The position numbers and the translations under genes are program-made. Below, one piece after another: positions 1-5,366 of a DNA stretch of 5,366 nucleotides (within the stretch, counting starts at the first letter, position 1; each line of letters opens with the position of its first letter). Under the pieces are notes generated by a model. That model was given only the letters and a program-made list of their open reading frames with translations, made no database searches and was not told the DNA's origin. Origin of the DNA: a bacterium (lineage in GTDB: Bacteria > Krumholzibacteriota > Krumholzibacteriia > JACNKJ01). The stretch covers positions 1-5,366 of the forward strand of contig JACNKJ010000164.1 of NCBI GenBank assembly GCA_014382085.1, given 5' to 3'.

Positions 1-173
1 AAAACTTCCGGAATCGTGCAGGCGGGCGCTTGCGCCATCGGATCTTCCGCAAAGAAGTCTACCTTCACGACAAGTACCTACGTAGCACCTGCGTGGGATG
101 CGGACGTTGCAACCGGGCTTGCGTTGCGGGAATCAATCTCGTGGACATCTACAACCAGGTTATGGGGGTGTGA
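1..173 (+). CDS. hyhB: Group 3b [NiFe] hydrogenase beta subunit, 4Fe-4S ferredoxin-type C-terminus (5' partial)
   Basis: Only the last 56 residues are in the window. The first complete codon is at 3-5 and the TGA stop is at 171-173. The fragment has the basic stretch RLRHRIFRKE followed by a ferredoxin-type motif, CVGCGRCNRAC, with cysteines spaced C-x2-C-x2-C-x3-C (fragment residues 30, 33, 36 and 40). This ligates a [4Fe-4S] cluster; the usual proline after the fourth cysteine is replaced by Val. In group 3b hydrogenases (HyhB/HydB, related to sulfite reductase subunit AsrA) this subunit is cytoplasmic. It carries two such clusters and relays electrons between the hydrogenase dimer and the flavin subunit. 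The call rests on the motif and on the position directly before the gamma, delta and alpha subunits in the conserved B-G-S/D-L/A order. The N-terminal domain and the other cluster lie outside the window. Synonyms are hydB and shuB. Confidence 0.85.
   Translation, partial: NFRNRAGGRLRHRIFRKEVYLHDKYLRSTCVGCGRCNRACVAGINLVDIYNQVMGV
164..170 (+). promoter_or_regulatory. Ribosome binding site for the gamma subunit
   Basis: GGGGGTG lies inside the last codons of the beta subunit gene, with its G-run about 7 nt before the ATG at 176. It supports that start over the in-frame ATG at 98, which would overlap the beta subunit by 76 nt. Confidence 0.5.
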
Positions 174-175
174 GC

Positions 176-1018
176 ATGGAATCCTTGAAACGAACCCCGG
201 ACATGCAAACCTTCACTCCCGTGCCGGCGAAGATCGTTTCCAAGACGGACATAACCGACAAGGAAACGATCTTCAGCATGGAACTGCCCGAGGGCATGAG
301 CCTGCATCACAAGCCCATGCAGTTCGTCATGGTGAGCATCTTCGGTTTGGGTGAGGCGCCCATTTCCATCACCTCGACGCCATCGGAGGGCAACACCTTC
401 GATCTCTGCGTACGTCGTGTGGGAATGCTCACCGAATGGATGCACGCCATGAGCCCCGGCGATCGGGTCGGTGTGCGCGGCCCCTTCGGCAACGGGGCCA
501 TCCTGGAAAACATTCCGGGACGCGACCTGCTCTTCGTGGCCGGCGGCTTGGGTCTTGCGCCCCTGCGCTCCCTGATAAATCAGACGGTGGAGCACCGCGA
601 TTTCGCGGGCAAGGTGACCATCCTCTACGGCTGCAAGAATCCTGAAGAGCAGCTATTCCTCGATGACCTCGCACGCTGGAAGGACGATCCCTCCATCGAA
701 TTCCACCAGACGGTGGATGTAGCGGATGAATCCTGGAAGGGCAATGTGGGTGTTATCACCACGCTCTTTGACCGCATCAAGATCAACCCGCGCACGACCA
801 CGCCGGTAATCTGCGGCCCGCCCATCATGTACAAGTTCGTCATCATGAAGCTGCTGGCCATGGGCATTCCAGAACGCCGCATCTACATGTCGCTGGAACG
901 GCGCATGCGTTGCGGACTCGGCCGTTGCGGTCATTGCCAGATCAATGGCGTCTATGTCTGCCAGGAAGGTCCGGTCTTCACCTATGCCGACGCCAAGAAA
1001 TTCAAGGAGGCACTCTAA
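176..1018 (+). CDS. hyhG: Group 3b [NiFe] hydrogenase gamma subunit: FAD/NAD(P)-binding, [2Fe-2S] oxidoreductase
   Basis: This 280-residue cytoplasmic protein exchanges electrons between the hydrogenase and NAD(P)(H). It belongs to the ferredoxin-NADP reductase / dihydroorotate dehydrogenase electron-transfer (PyrK, AsrB) family. An FAD-binding beta-barrel spans about residues 15-110, with APISITS (61-67) in place of the usual RxYSxxS flavin motif and GDRVGVRGPFG at 95-105. The nucleotide-binding domain follows, with GGLGLAP (123-129) and CGPPIMYK (213-220). The C-terminal [2Fe-2S] site is C246-x4-C251-x2-C254-x7-C262. The ATG at 176 is chosen because it lies 2 nt after the beta subunit stop and behind a G-rich ribosome binding site. 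The full length and gene order fit HydG/HyhG. It is unrelated to the radical-SAM [FeFe]-hydrogenase maturase also called HydG. NADP versus NAD preference cannot be read from the sequence. Confidence 0.92.
   Translation: MESLKRTPDMQTFTPVPAKIVSKTDITDKETIFSMELPEGMSLHHKPMQFVMVSIFGLGEAPISITSTPSEGNTFDLCVRRVGMLTEWMHAMSPGDRVGVRGPFGNGAILENIPGRDLLFVAGGLGLAPLRSLINQTVEHRDFAGKVTILYGCKNPEEQLFLDDLARWKDDPSIEFHQTVDVADESWKGNVGVITTLFDRIKINPRTTTPVICGPPIMYKFVIMKLLAMGIPERRIYMSLERRMRCGLGRCGHCQINGVYVCQEGPVFTYADAKKFKEAL
1004..1010 (+). promoter_or_regulatory. Strong ribosome binding site for the small subunit
   Basis: A perfect AAGGAGG lies within the end of the gamma subunit gene, 7 nt before the ATG at 1018. It fixes that start, rather than the in-frame ATG at 910 deep in the gamma subunit. 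Confidence 0.85.
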
Positions 1019-1794
1019 TGAAGCCCGAGATCGGAGTATTCAGTTTTACGGGATGTGAAGGGTGCCAGCTGAACATCTTGAACCTCGAGGCTTATCTCCT
1101 CGACCTTCTCGACGTCATCGAGATCGTGAATTTCCGCGAAGCCATGACCGAAAAGGGCCAGGACTACGCCATCGCCTTCGTGGAAGGATCCATCACGACT
1201 CCCGAAGACGAAAAGGAATTGAAAGAAATCCGCGAGATAGCGGACGTGCTCGTGGCCATCGGCGCCTGCGCCCACCTGGGTGGCGTTAACGGCATGAAGC
1301 AGCTTCGCGACCTGGAAACCCAGCGCCGCGAAGTTTACGGGGACAAGAAAGACTTCTTCCCCACCACCGAAGTGCGGCGCGTCAGCGACGTGGTTCCGGT
1401 CGACCTGATCATCCCCGGATGCCCCATCGACCGAAACGAATTCGTGGAGACGGTCAAGAAGGTGCTCATGGGTATTCCGCCCATGCTGCCGACCAATCCT
1501 TGTTGCGTCGAGTGCAAGAGCAAGGGCAATGTCTGCATGTACGACAAGGGTCTCAGCTGCTTGGGTCCGGTGACTCGCGGCGGCTGCGACGCCATCTGCC
1601 CGAGCTACGGCCAGCCCTGCGACGGCTGCCGCGGCTTCCTGGAAACCGCCGACTTCGACGCCATGGTCAAGGCCATGGAAAACGAGCACGGCATCTCCAC
1701 CGAAGCCATCATCCGGCAGATCAGCCATTACAACGCCGTTCCCGCGGCGGATCTCATTGCCAAGCTCAAGGCCCGGGAGGTCATCCATGCATGA
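1018..1794 (+). CDS. hyhS: Group 3b [NiFe] hydrogenase small (delta) subunit, Fe-S electron relay
   Basis: This 258-residue protein carries the Fe-S chain that takes electrons from the [NiFe] site to the flavin module. The proximal cluster ligands are C13 and C16 (TGCEGCQ), C84 (IGACAHLGG) and C135 (IPGCPID), the NADH ubiquinone oxidoreductase 20 kDa / hydrogenase small-subunit signature. The C-terminal region has nine more cysteines (162, 163, 166, 173, 181, 190, 194, 201, 204), including CLGPVTRGGC and PCDGC. This is enough for the medial and distal [4Fe-4S] clusters usual in group 3 HydD/HyhS/MvhG proteins, plus one spare (the C162-C163 pair). There is no twin-arginine signal peptide, so the enzyme is cytoplasmic, unlike group 1 uptake hydrogenases. 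The ATG shares its A with the gamma subunit TAA (TAATG), so translation is probably coupled. Length is typical of the family. Synonyms are hydD and hyhS. Confidence 0.95.
   Translation: MKPEIGVFSFTGCEGCQLNILNLEAYLLDLLDVIEIVNFREAMTEKGQDYAIAFVEGSITTPEDEKELKEIREIADVLVAIGACAHLGGVNGMKQLRDLETQRREVYGDKKDFFPTTEVRRVSDVVPVDLIIPGCPIDRNEFVETVKKVLMGIPPMLPTNPCCVECKSKGNVCMYDKGLSCLGPVTRGGCDAICPSYGQPCDGCRGFLETADFDAMVKAMENEHGISTEAIIRQISHYNAVPAADLIAKLKAREVIHA
1775..1780 (+). promoter_or_regulatory. Ribosome binding site for the large subunit
   Basis: GGGAGG lies within the final codons of the small subunit gene, 6 nt before the ATG at 1787. It selects this start over the in-frame ATG at 1757, and the protein then begins just before the conserved RVEGHG motif, as in the family. 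Confidence 0.75.
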
Positions 1795-3094
1795 GAACCT
1801 GAACATCAACGTCCACCACATGGCGAGGGTTGAGGGGCATGGGAACATCGTCCTGAACATGAAGGACGGTACGATCGAAGACCTGCGCCTGGACATCGTC
1901 GAGTCGCCGCGTTTCTTCGAGGCTTTCGTGGTGGGCCGCCATTATCGTGACGTCCCCCACGTGACCAGCCGCATTTGCGGAATCTGCTCGGTGGGTCATA
2001 CCATGGCCAGTGTCCGGGCAGTGGAAAACGCGCTGGGCATGGAAGTGTCGGAAAATGTGAAGAAGATCCGCAAGCTTCTCCACGACGCGGCATTCCTACA
2101 GAGCCACGTTCTCCACGCCTACTTCCTGGTAGCGCCGGACGTGCTCGGTGTGGGTAGCGTGATTCCCCTGGCCGAAAGCCACCCCGATGTCGTGAAGATG
2201 GCCCTTCGCATGAAGAAGTTCACCAACGACGTCTGTGACGCATTAGGCGGCCGCACGGTTCACCCCATCAATGTCATTCCAGGCGGACTCGCGCGATTCC
2301 CGACCAAGAAGGAACTCATCGAGCTCAAGGCCTACTACGAGAAGATGCTCCCCGACTTCGAGACCACCTACGAAGTCTTCTCAAGCCTGGACTATCCCGA
2401 TTGGTTCGCGGGATTCGACCGTCCCACCGAGTACATCTCGCTGCATAAGCCCGATGGTGAGTATCCCCTATATGACGGTCAGGTCATTAGCTCAACGGGA
2501 CGGATAATCGACGAGCAGGACTATCTCTCGATGATCCACGAGCGCGTCGAAAGTCACGCGGCTGCCAAGCATGTGAGCGGTGAGACAGACACCTACATGG
2601 CCAGCGCGCTTGCCCGTTACAACAATAACTACGATCAGCTGCGGCCCAAGGCTAAGGAAGTCGCGGTGAAGCTGGGCATGGGACATCCCTGTACCAACAC
2701 CTTCGCAAACACCTTCGCCCAGGTGGTCGAGTGTGCGCATCTCATGGAAGAGGATCTCGCAGTTCTCACCGAGCTCATCGAAAACACGCCCGAACCCGAA
2801 GCTCCCGTGGAGCCCACGAAATTCGGACGCGGTGCTGCGGCGGTGGAAGTGCCCCGTGGCATCCTCTTCCACGAATACACTTTCGGCGAAGATGGAATCT
2901 TGACCGACGCCAACTGCATCATCCCCACAGGCCAGAACCTGGCCAATATCGAAGCGGACATGCAGAAGCTCGTTCCCGGAATCCTGGATCGCTCGAAGGA
3001 GGAGATCACCTTGAGTCTGGAGTGCCTCGTGCGCGCCTACGACCCTTGCATCTCCTGCGCTACGCACTTTCTGGAAGTGGACTTCCGTGAGTAG
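1787..3094 (+). CDS. hyhL: Group 3b [NiFe] hydrogenase large (alpha) subunit, catalytic
   Basis: This 435-residue catalytic subunit binds the Ni-Fe(CN)2CO centre that interconverts H2 with protons and electrons. Group 3b enzymes couple this to NADP(H), and some also reduce sulfur. The N-terminal motif is HHMARVEGHG, with E17 as the conserved acid. The first nickel-ligand pair is C64 and C67 in RICGICSVGH (62-71). The second pair is C421 and C424 in DPCISCATH (419-427). Eight residues (FLEVDFRE) follow H427; this is the expected C-terminal extension removed by the maturation endopeptidase, so the gene encodes an unprocessed precursor. VPRGILFHEY (355-364) is also typical. Residues 334-345 form a proline/glutamate-rich stretch (P at 335, 337, 340 and 343), probably a surface loop. 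All four nickel ligands are present and the frame is intact, so the enzyme should be functional. The gene overlaps the small subunit gene by 8 nt and the protease gene by 8 nt. Synonym is hydA. Confidence 0.96.
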   Translation: MHENLNINVHHMARVEGHGNIVLNMKDGTIEDLRLDIVESPRFFEAFVVGRHYRDVPHVTSRICGICSVGHTMASVRAVENALGMEVSENVKKIRKLLHDAAFLQSHVLHAYFLVAPDVLGVGSVIPLAESHPDVVKMALRMKKFTNDVCDALGGRTVHPINVIPGGLARFPTKKELIELKAYYEKMLPDFETTYEVFSSLDYPDWFAGFDRPTEYISLHKPDGEYPLYDGQVISSTGRIIDEQDYLSMIHERVESHAAAKHVSGETDTYMASALARYNNNYDQLRPKAKEVAVKLGMGHPCTNTFANTFAQVVECAHLMEEDLAVLTELIENTPEPEAPVEPTKFGRGAAAVEVPRGILFHEYTFGEDGILTDANCIIPTGQNLANIEADMQKLVPGILDRSKEEITLSLECLVRAYDPCISCATHFLEVDFRE

Positions 3095-3578
3095 CCAAGG
3101 TCGCATTCTGGTGCTGGGAGTCGGCAACGAGCTCTACGGCGACGACGGCGTGGGCCCCCGCGCCGTCGCAACCCTGCTCGAGGACACCCTGCCCGACGGA
3201 ATCGATCTCATGGACGGCGCCACGCGCGGACTGGATCTGCTCTATACCCTTCAGGATTACGATCGCGCCATCGTCATCGACGCGGTTTGTGACGGGGGGG
3301 AAGGCGGCCGGCTGCTGGACTTCGACCTGGAAGAGGTCGATCTCCGGGGTTACGGCCCGCAGATTTCCCTGCACGACCTGGATCTGGGCAGTGTTATCCT
3401 TCTGGCTCGAACCCTTGGTGAAGAATTGCCGCCCATACGTGTCTTAGGTCTGACTCCGTCCAAGACGGAGCCCGGCCCCGGGCTGTCGCCCGAATGCGAG
3501 AAAATGATGCCGGAGCTGCTCGCCCGCGTGCGAATGCATCTGGCCGAGTTTGTCGAGACTGAGCCCTCAACGTGTTAA
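3087..3578 (+). CDS. [NiFe] hydrogenase maturation endopeptidase (M52 / HybD-HycI-HyaD family)
   Basis: This 163-residue cytoplasmic protease checks nickel insertion and clips the large subunit's C-terminal tail, allowing the active site to close. The N-terminal motif is VLGVGNELYGDDGVG (9-23). Matching it to E. coli HybD puts the three nickel-sensing ligands at D20 (HybD Glu16), D65 in VIDAV (HybD Asp62) and H96 in SLHDLDLG (HybD His93). DGATRGLDLL (43-52) is also characteristic. Length is normal for the family. The start is GTG at 3087, in the second-last codons of the large subunit gene. No other start keeps the complete GxGN motif with a better site, and the ribosome binding site (GGAAGTGG, 3073-3080) is weak, so expression probably depends on coupling to the large subunit. 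Its substrate is very likely the adjacent large subunit. A run of seven G (3294-3300) encodes Gly-Gly without breaking the frame. Confidence 0.93.
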   Translation: MSSQGRILVLGVGNELYGDDGVGPRAVATLLEDTLPDGIDLMDGATRGLDLLYTLQDYDRAIVIDAVCDGGEGGRLLDFDLEEVDLRGYGPQISLHDLDLGSVILLARTLGEELPPIRVLGLTPSKTEPGPGLSPECEKMMPELLARVRMHLAEFVETEPSTC

Positions 3579-3582
3579 GGAG
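3577..3582 (+). promoter_or_regulatory. Ribosome binding site for the cyclic-nucleotide-binding-like protein
   Basis: AAGGAG starts within the stop codon of the protease gene and ends 5 nt before the ATG at 3588. It supports that start and places the gene in the same transcription unit. Confidence 0.75.
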
Positions 3583-3587
3583 TCGAG

Positions 3588-4040
3588 ATGGCTACCATCA
3601 GTGAGCTGAGGAAGTTCAACATCTTCGCGGGTTTGACCGACGAGGAGCTGGAGCGCCTCGTGGTGCTTTGCGAAGAAGAGACTTTCCCGGCGGGAACCAC
3701 GATATTCGGTGAGAATCAGCCCGCGAAGAAAATGTACTTGTTGATGAAGGGGCGCGTGGCACTCTCCCTGTCCCTGCCCAATGAAAAGCGGTCCATCGTC
3801 TACACGGTGCCCGAGAATGAGGTTTTCGCCTGGAGCGCCCTGGTAGAGCCCTTCCAGACCACCGCCCAGGCCAAGGCCGTGGAAGACTGCAAGGTGCTGT
3901 CCATCGAATCCGACAAGCTCTTCCCGCTTTTCCAGGAAGACTGTCGCACGGGATTTGTGATTTACAATCACATCGGACGCATCGTGGCCAATCGCCTCAA
4001 GGATACTCGCGGACAGCTTCTCAGCCTGACCTACGGCTAG
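3588..4040 (+). CDS. Stand-alone cyclic-nucleotide-binding-like (CRP N-domain) protein without a DNA-binding domain
   Basis: This 150-residue protein matches only the beta-barrel sensory domain of the CRP/FNR superfamily. It starts with an amphipathic helix (LRKFNIFAGLTDEELERL, 7-24), followed by PAGTTIFGENQPAKKMYLLMKG (34-55) and a strand-rich core. It ends in a helix about 110-137 matching the dimerisation helix, then a short tail. No helix-turn-helix follows, so it is unlikely to bind DNA itself. Aligned by eye with CRP over TTAQAKAVEDCKVLSI (91-106), CRP Arg82 corresponds to T91 and Glu72 to A81. The phosphate-binding cassette is therefore degenerate (FAWSALVEPFQTT), and canonical cAMP binding is doubtful. 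Cysteines are at 28, 101 and 119. It sits 9 nt after the protease gene and before the terminator, as the last gene of the hydrogenase operon, which suggests a regulatory or accessory role for the enzyme. The actual function is unknown. Confidence 0.85.
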   Translation: MATISELRKFNIFAGLTDEELERLVVLCEEETFPAGTTIFGENQPAKKMYLLMKGRVALSLSLPNEKRSIVYTVPENEVFAWSALVEPFQTTAQAKAVEDCKVLSIESDKLFPLFQEDCRTGFVIYNHIGRIVANRLKDTRGQLLSLTYG

Positions 4041-4068
4041 GCCACTTCAAGCCAAGCTTTAGAACTAG

Positions 4069-4098
4069 CCCTCCCTCGGTTTCGTGGGAGGGTTTCTT
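4069..4098 (+). terminator. Rho-independent terminator of the hydrogenase operon
   Basis: A perfect 7-bp stem pairs CCCTCCC (4069-4075) with GGGAGGG (4086-4092). Inside it, after a T-T mismatch, C4077-G4084 and G4078-C4083 can close a GTTT loop. TTTCTT (4093-4098) follows. It begins 28 nt after the stop codon of the cyclic-nucleotide-binding-like gene. The T-tract lies only on the + side, so it ends + strand transcription. Confidence 0.85.
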
Positions 4099-4100
4099 AC

Positions 4101-4137
4101 TGGAGATTGGCGACTGGAGACTCGAGACTCGAGACTC
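4101..4137 (+). repeat. Degenerate heptamer tandem repeat (consensus TSGAGAC)
   Basis: Five consecutive 7-nt units can be read from 4101: TGGAGAT, TGGCGAC, TGGAGAC, TCGAGAC and TCGAGAC, then a trailing TC. In another register, GAGACTC is repeated exactly three times at 4117-4137. Two CTCGAG palindromes fall in the array (4121-4126 and 4128-4133). It lies between the terminator and the presumed hypF promoter. No function is evident; it could be a simple-sequence expansion or a binding array. Confidence 0.7.
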
Positions 4138-4145
4138 AAACAGCG

Positions 4146-4180
4146 TTGACGGCTCCGGGCGAAATACCTTCCTTGATAAT
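4146..4180 (+). promoter_or_regulatory. Possible hypF promoter
   Basis: GATAAT at 4175-4180 resembles a -10 element (5 of 6 bases of TATAAT) and ends 24 nt before the hypF ATG. The best -35 match, TTGACG at 4146-4151, is 23 nt upstream of it, too far for the standard 17-nt spacing. The pair may therefore not work together. A promoter is expected somewhere here because a terminator separates hypF from the operon upstream. Confidence 0.3.
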
Positions 4181-4187
4181 ATCGCCC
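4157..4187. repeat. Inverted repeat spanning the hypF -10-like element
   Basis: GGGCGA (4157-4162) is the exact reverse complement of TCGCCC (4182-4187). After an A-A mismatch, two further pairs are possible (4164-4165 with 4179-4180). The arms enclose 19 nt including the GATAAT element. It could be an operator or a weak hairpin, but a 6-bp match over this distance could also arise by chance. Confidence 0.35.
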
Positions 4188-4204
4188 TTCGTCGAAAGTC
4201 GATC

Positions 4205-5366
4205 ATGGACGCAAAGGCCGAAACTCTGCGAACCCTCGATGCACTGCCGCTGGCCGGTCAGCGTCGCCTGTCCATCCGCATGTGTGGACTCGTTCAAGGT
4301 GTGGGTTTTCGGCCCACGGTTTACACATTGGCCATGGCTCGCGGATTGGCCGGGTGGGTGCTAAACGACTCCGATGGTGTGGAAATCGAAGTGGAGGGTG
4401 AAGCCGCGCTCATCGCTGAATTCCTCGGTGAACTTGTGAATCATCCGCCGCCCTTGGCCGAGATCACATCATGGGAAGCCCATGAAATCGACCTGGATGG
4501 GCAGCTGGGATTTGCCATCCATGAGAGCAGGCAGAAAGAAGGGCGCCGCGTTCTGGTGAGCCCCGACATCGCGCCCTGCGATGCCTGCCTTGCCGAGATG
4601 CGCGAGCCCGGCGACCGCCGCTTCGCTTATCCCTTTTTGAACTGCACGCACTGCGGACCGCGCTTCACGATTATCGCCGATCTGCCTTATGACCGGCTAA
4701 AAACGAGTATGGCCCCGTTCCCGCTCTGCGAAGACTGCTTACGTGAGTATGAGGATCCCCTGAATCGGCGCTTCCATGCACAGCCCACCGCCTGCCCGAA
4801 ATGTGGCCCCAAGTATTGGATGCAAGAGGCAGGCAGCGATGAGAGCACAGCCGAAAACCAAATCGCCCCAGCGGTGGAAGTGCTTCGCTCCGGGCGCATC
4901 CTCGCACTCAAGGGGCTGGGTGGTTTTCACCTTGCGGTAAATGCGTCGGACGATGCGGCCGTCACTCGCCTGCGCGAGCGGAAGCATCGCTATGAAAAGC
5001 CACTGGCCATCATGGTGGCCAGTCTCCACGAGGCCAGACGCTTCGTAAGGCTGGACGACCAGGAAGAACGCGCATTGGTGGATCGGCGAAGACCCATCCT
5101 GCTTGCACCGAAACTGGCCCAGGCCCCCATCGCGCCATCGGTGGCACCCCGCAACGGCTACCTGGGACTCATGCTGCCCTACACACCCTTGCATCAGTTG
5201 CTGCTTGAAGAATTCGGCGACGCGCTGGTGATGACCAGCGGCAATCTCAGCGAGGAACCCATCGCGGTGGATAACCAAGAGGCCGTGGAGCGTTTGAGCG
5301 CTATCGCCGACACTTTCCTCTTGCACGACCGGCCCATCCTGAGAAGGTGTGATGACAGTGTGCAAC
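4205..5366 (+). CDS. hypF: Carbamoyltransferase HypF, [NiFe] hydrogenase maturation (3' partial)
   Basis: HypF uses carbamoyl phosphate and ATP to make a carbamoyl adenylate and passes the carbamoyl group to the C-terminal cysteine of HypE, where it becomes the CN ligand of the active-site iron. The 387 visible codons are open to the window end, about half of the usual 750-800 residues. The acylphosphatase domain spans about 20-105: GLVQGVGFRP (28-37) with catalytic R36, and WVLNDSDG with N54. Two zinc fingers follow: C125-x2-C128...C147-x2-C150 and C175-x2-C178...C197-x2-C200. The YrdC-like domain begins near 222, with LKGLGGFHLA (235-244), KPLAIM (265-270), TSGNLSEEPI (344-353) and HDRPI (374-378). 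The Kae1-like carbamoyltransferase domain lies beyond the window. ATG 4205 is the only in-frame start before the acylphosphatase domain; its ribosome binding site (GAAAG, 4194-4198) is weak. It serves the upstream hydrogenase, and probably any other [NiFe] enzyme in the cell. Confidence 0.95.
   Translation, partial: MDAKAETLRTLDALPLAGQRRLSIRMCGLVQGVGFRPTVYTLAMARGLAGWVLNDSDGVEIEVEGEAALIAEFLGELVNHPPPLAEITSWEAHEIDLDGQLGFAIHESRQKEGRRVLVSPDIAPCDACLAEMREPGDRRFAYPFLNCTHCGPRFTIIADLPYDRLKTSMAPFPLCEDCLREYEDPLNRRFHAQPTACPKCGPKYWMQEAGSDESTAENQIAPAVEVLRSGRILALKGLGGFHLAVNASDDAAVTRLRERKHRYEKPLAIMVASLHEARRFVRLDDQEERALVDRRRPILLAPKLAQAPIAPSVAPRNGYLGLMLPYTPLHQLLLEEFGDALVMTSGNLSEEPIAVDNQEAVERLSAIADTFLLHDRPILRRCDDSVQ

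Noticed and set aside
98..175. Upstream in-frame ATG extending the gamma subunit by 26 residues
   Set aside because: It would overlap the beta subunit's cluster-binding codons by 76 nt. The ATG at 176 has a G-rich ribosome binding site and the 2-nt spacing expected in this operon.
1015..1896. Long open frame of 293 codons on the - strand
   Set aside because: It lies exactly antisense to the small subunit and the start of the large subunit, whose motifs are unmistakable. Its translation has no recognisable domain, and such shadows are common in GC-rich genes.
2492..3127. 211-codon open frame on the - strand
   Set aside because: It is antisense to the second half of the large subunit gene and has no recognisable motif.
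4173..4186. FNR/CRP-type box starting TTGAT upstream of hypF
   Set aside because: Only one half-site is present: TTGAT-AATA is followed by TCGCC, not ATCAA. The CRP-like protein encoded upstream has no DNA-binding domain, so it lends no support.
4107..4364. 85-codon + strand open frame beginning with TTG in the heptamer repeat
   Set aside because: It starts in repeat DNA, runs out of frame into the hypF acylphosphatase domain and has no ribosome binding site or recognisable motif.
4739..5365. 208-codon open frame on the - strand at the window end
   Set aside because: It is antisense to hypF, whose zinc fingers and YrdC-like motifs are clear in the + frame.
1..5366. CRISPR arrays, tRNA or rRNA genes, insertion sequences, phage genes or a novel defence-type system
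   Set aside because: I saw no spaced direct repeats of CRISPR size, no RNA-gene signatures, no transposase or integrase motifs and no terminal inverted repeats. Apart from 4041-4204, nearly all of the window is accounted for by hydrogenase and maturation genes.

Overview
The window carries most of a bacterial group 3b (soluble, NAD(P)-linked, 'sulfhydrogenase'-type) [NiFe] hydrogenase operon, followed by the first half of hypF, a gene for building the [NiFe] active site. All genes lie on the + strand. Base composition is roughly 60% GC by eye. Genes are tightly packed, with AGGAGG-like ribosome binding sites and one GTG start. This points to a bacterium with anaerobic or facultative metabolism. 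The sequence alone does not fix the phylum, and I do not name one.

Layout. Positions 1-173 hold the C-terminus of the ferredoxin-like beta subunit (hyhB/hydB), cut by the window edge. It is followed by the FAD/NAD(P)/[2Fe-2S] gamma subunit (176-1018), the hydrogenase small subunit delta (1018-1794), the [NiFe] large subunit alpha (1787-3094), an M52-family maturation endopeptidase (3087-3578), and a 150-residue stand-alone cyclic-nucleotide-binding-like domain protein (3588-4040). Junctions are a 2-nt gap, a 1-nt overlap, two 8-nt overlaps and a 9-nt gap, so this reads as one translationally coupled transcription unit. It ends at a clear rho-independent terminator (4069-4098).

Positions 4099-4204 are non-coding. 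They hold a degenerate five-unit heptamer tandem repeat, a GATAAT -10-like element and an inverted repeat that spans it. From 4205 to the window end runs a 5' partial hypF: acylphosphatase domain, two zinc fingers and the first part of the YrdC-like domain.

How the genes work together (family knowledge). The large subunit holds the Ni-Fe(CN)2CO site, which oxidises or makes H2. Electrons pass through the small-subunit Fe-S clusters to the beta/gamma module, where FAD exchanges them with NAD(P)(H). HypF makes the carbamoyl precursor of the CN ligands. The endopeptidase removes the large subunit's C-terminal tail once nickel is inserted. The role of the cyclic-nucleotide-binding-like protein is unknown. 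It has no DNA-binding domain and lacks the two main cAMP-contacting residues of CRP, which makes it the most interesting item here. I see no wholly new system in the window.
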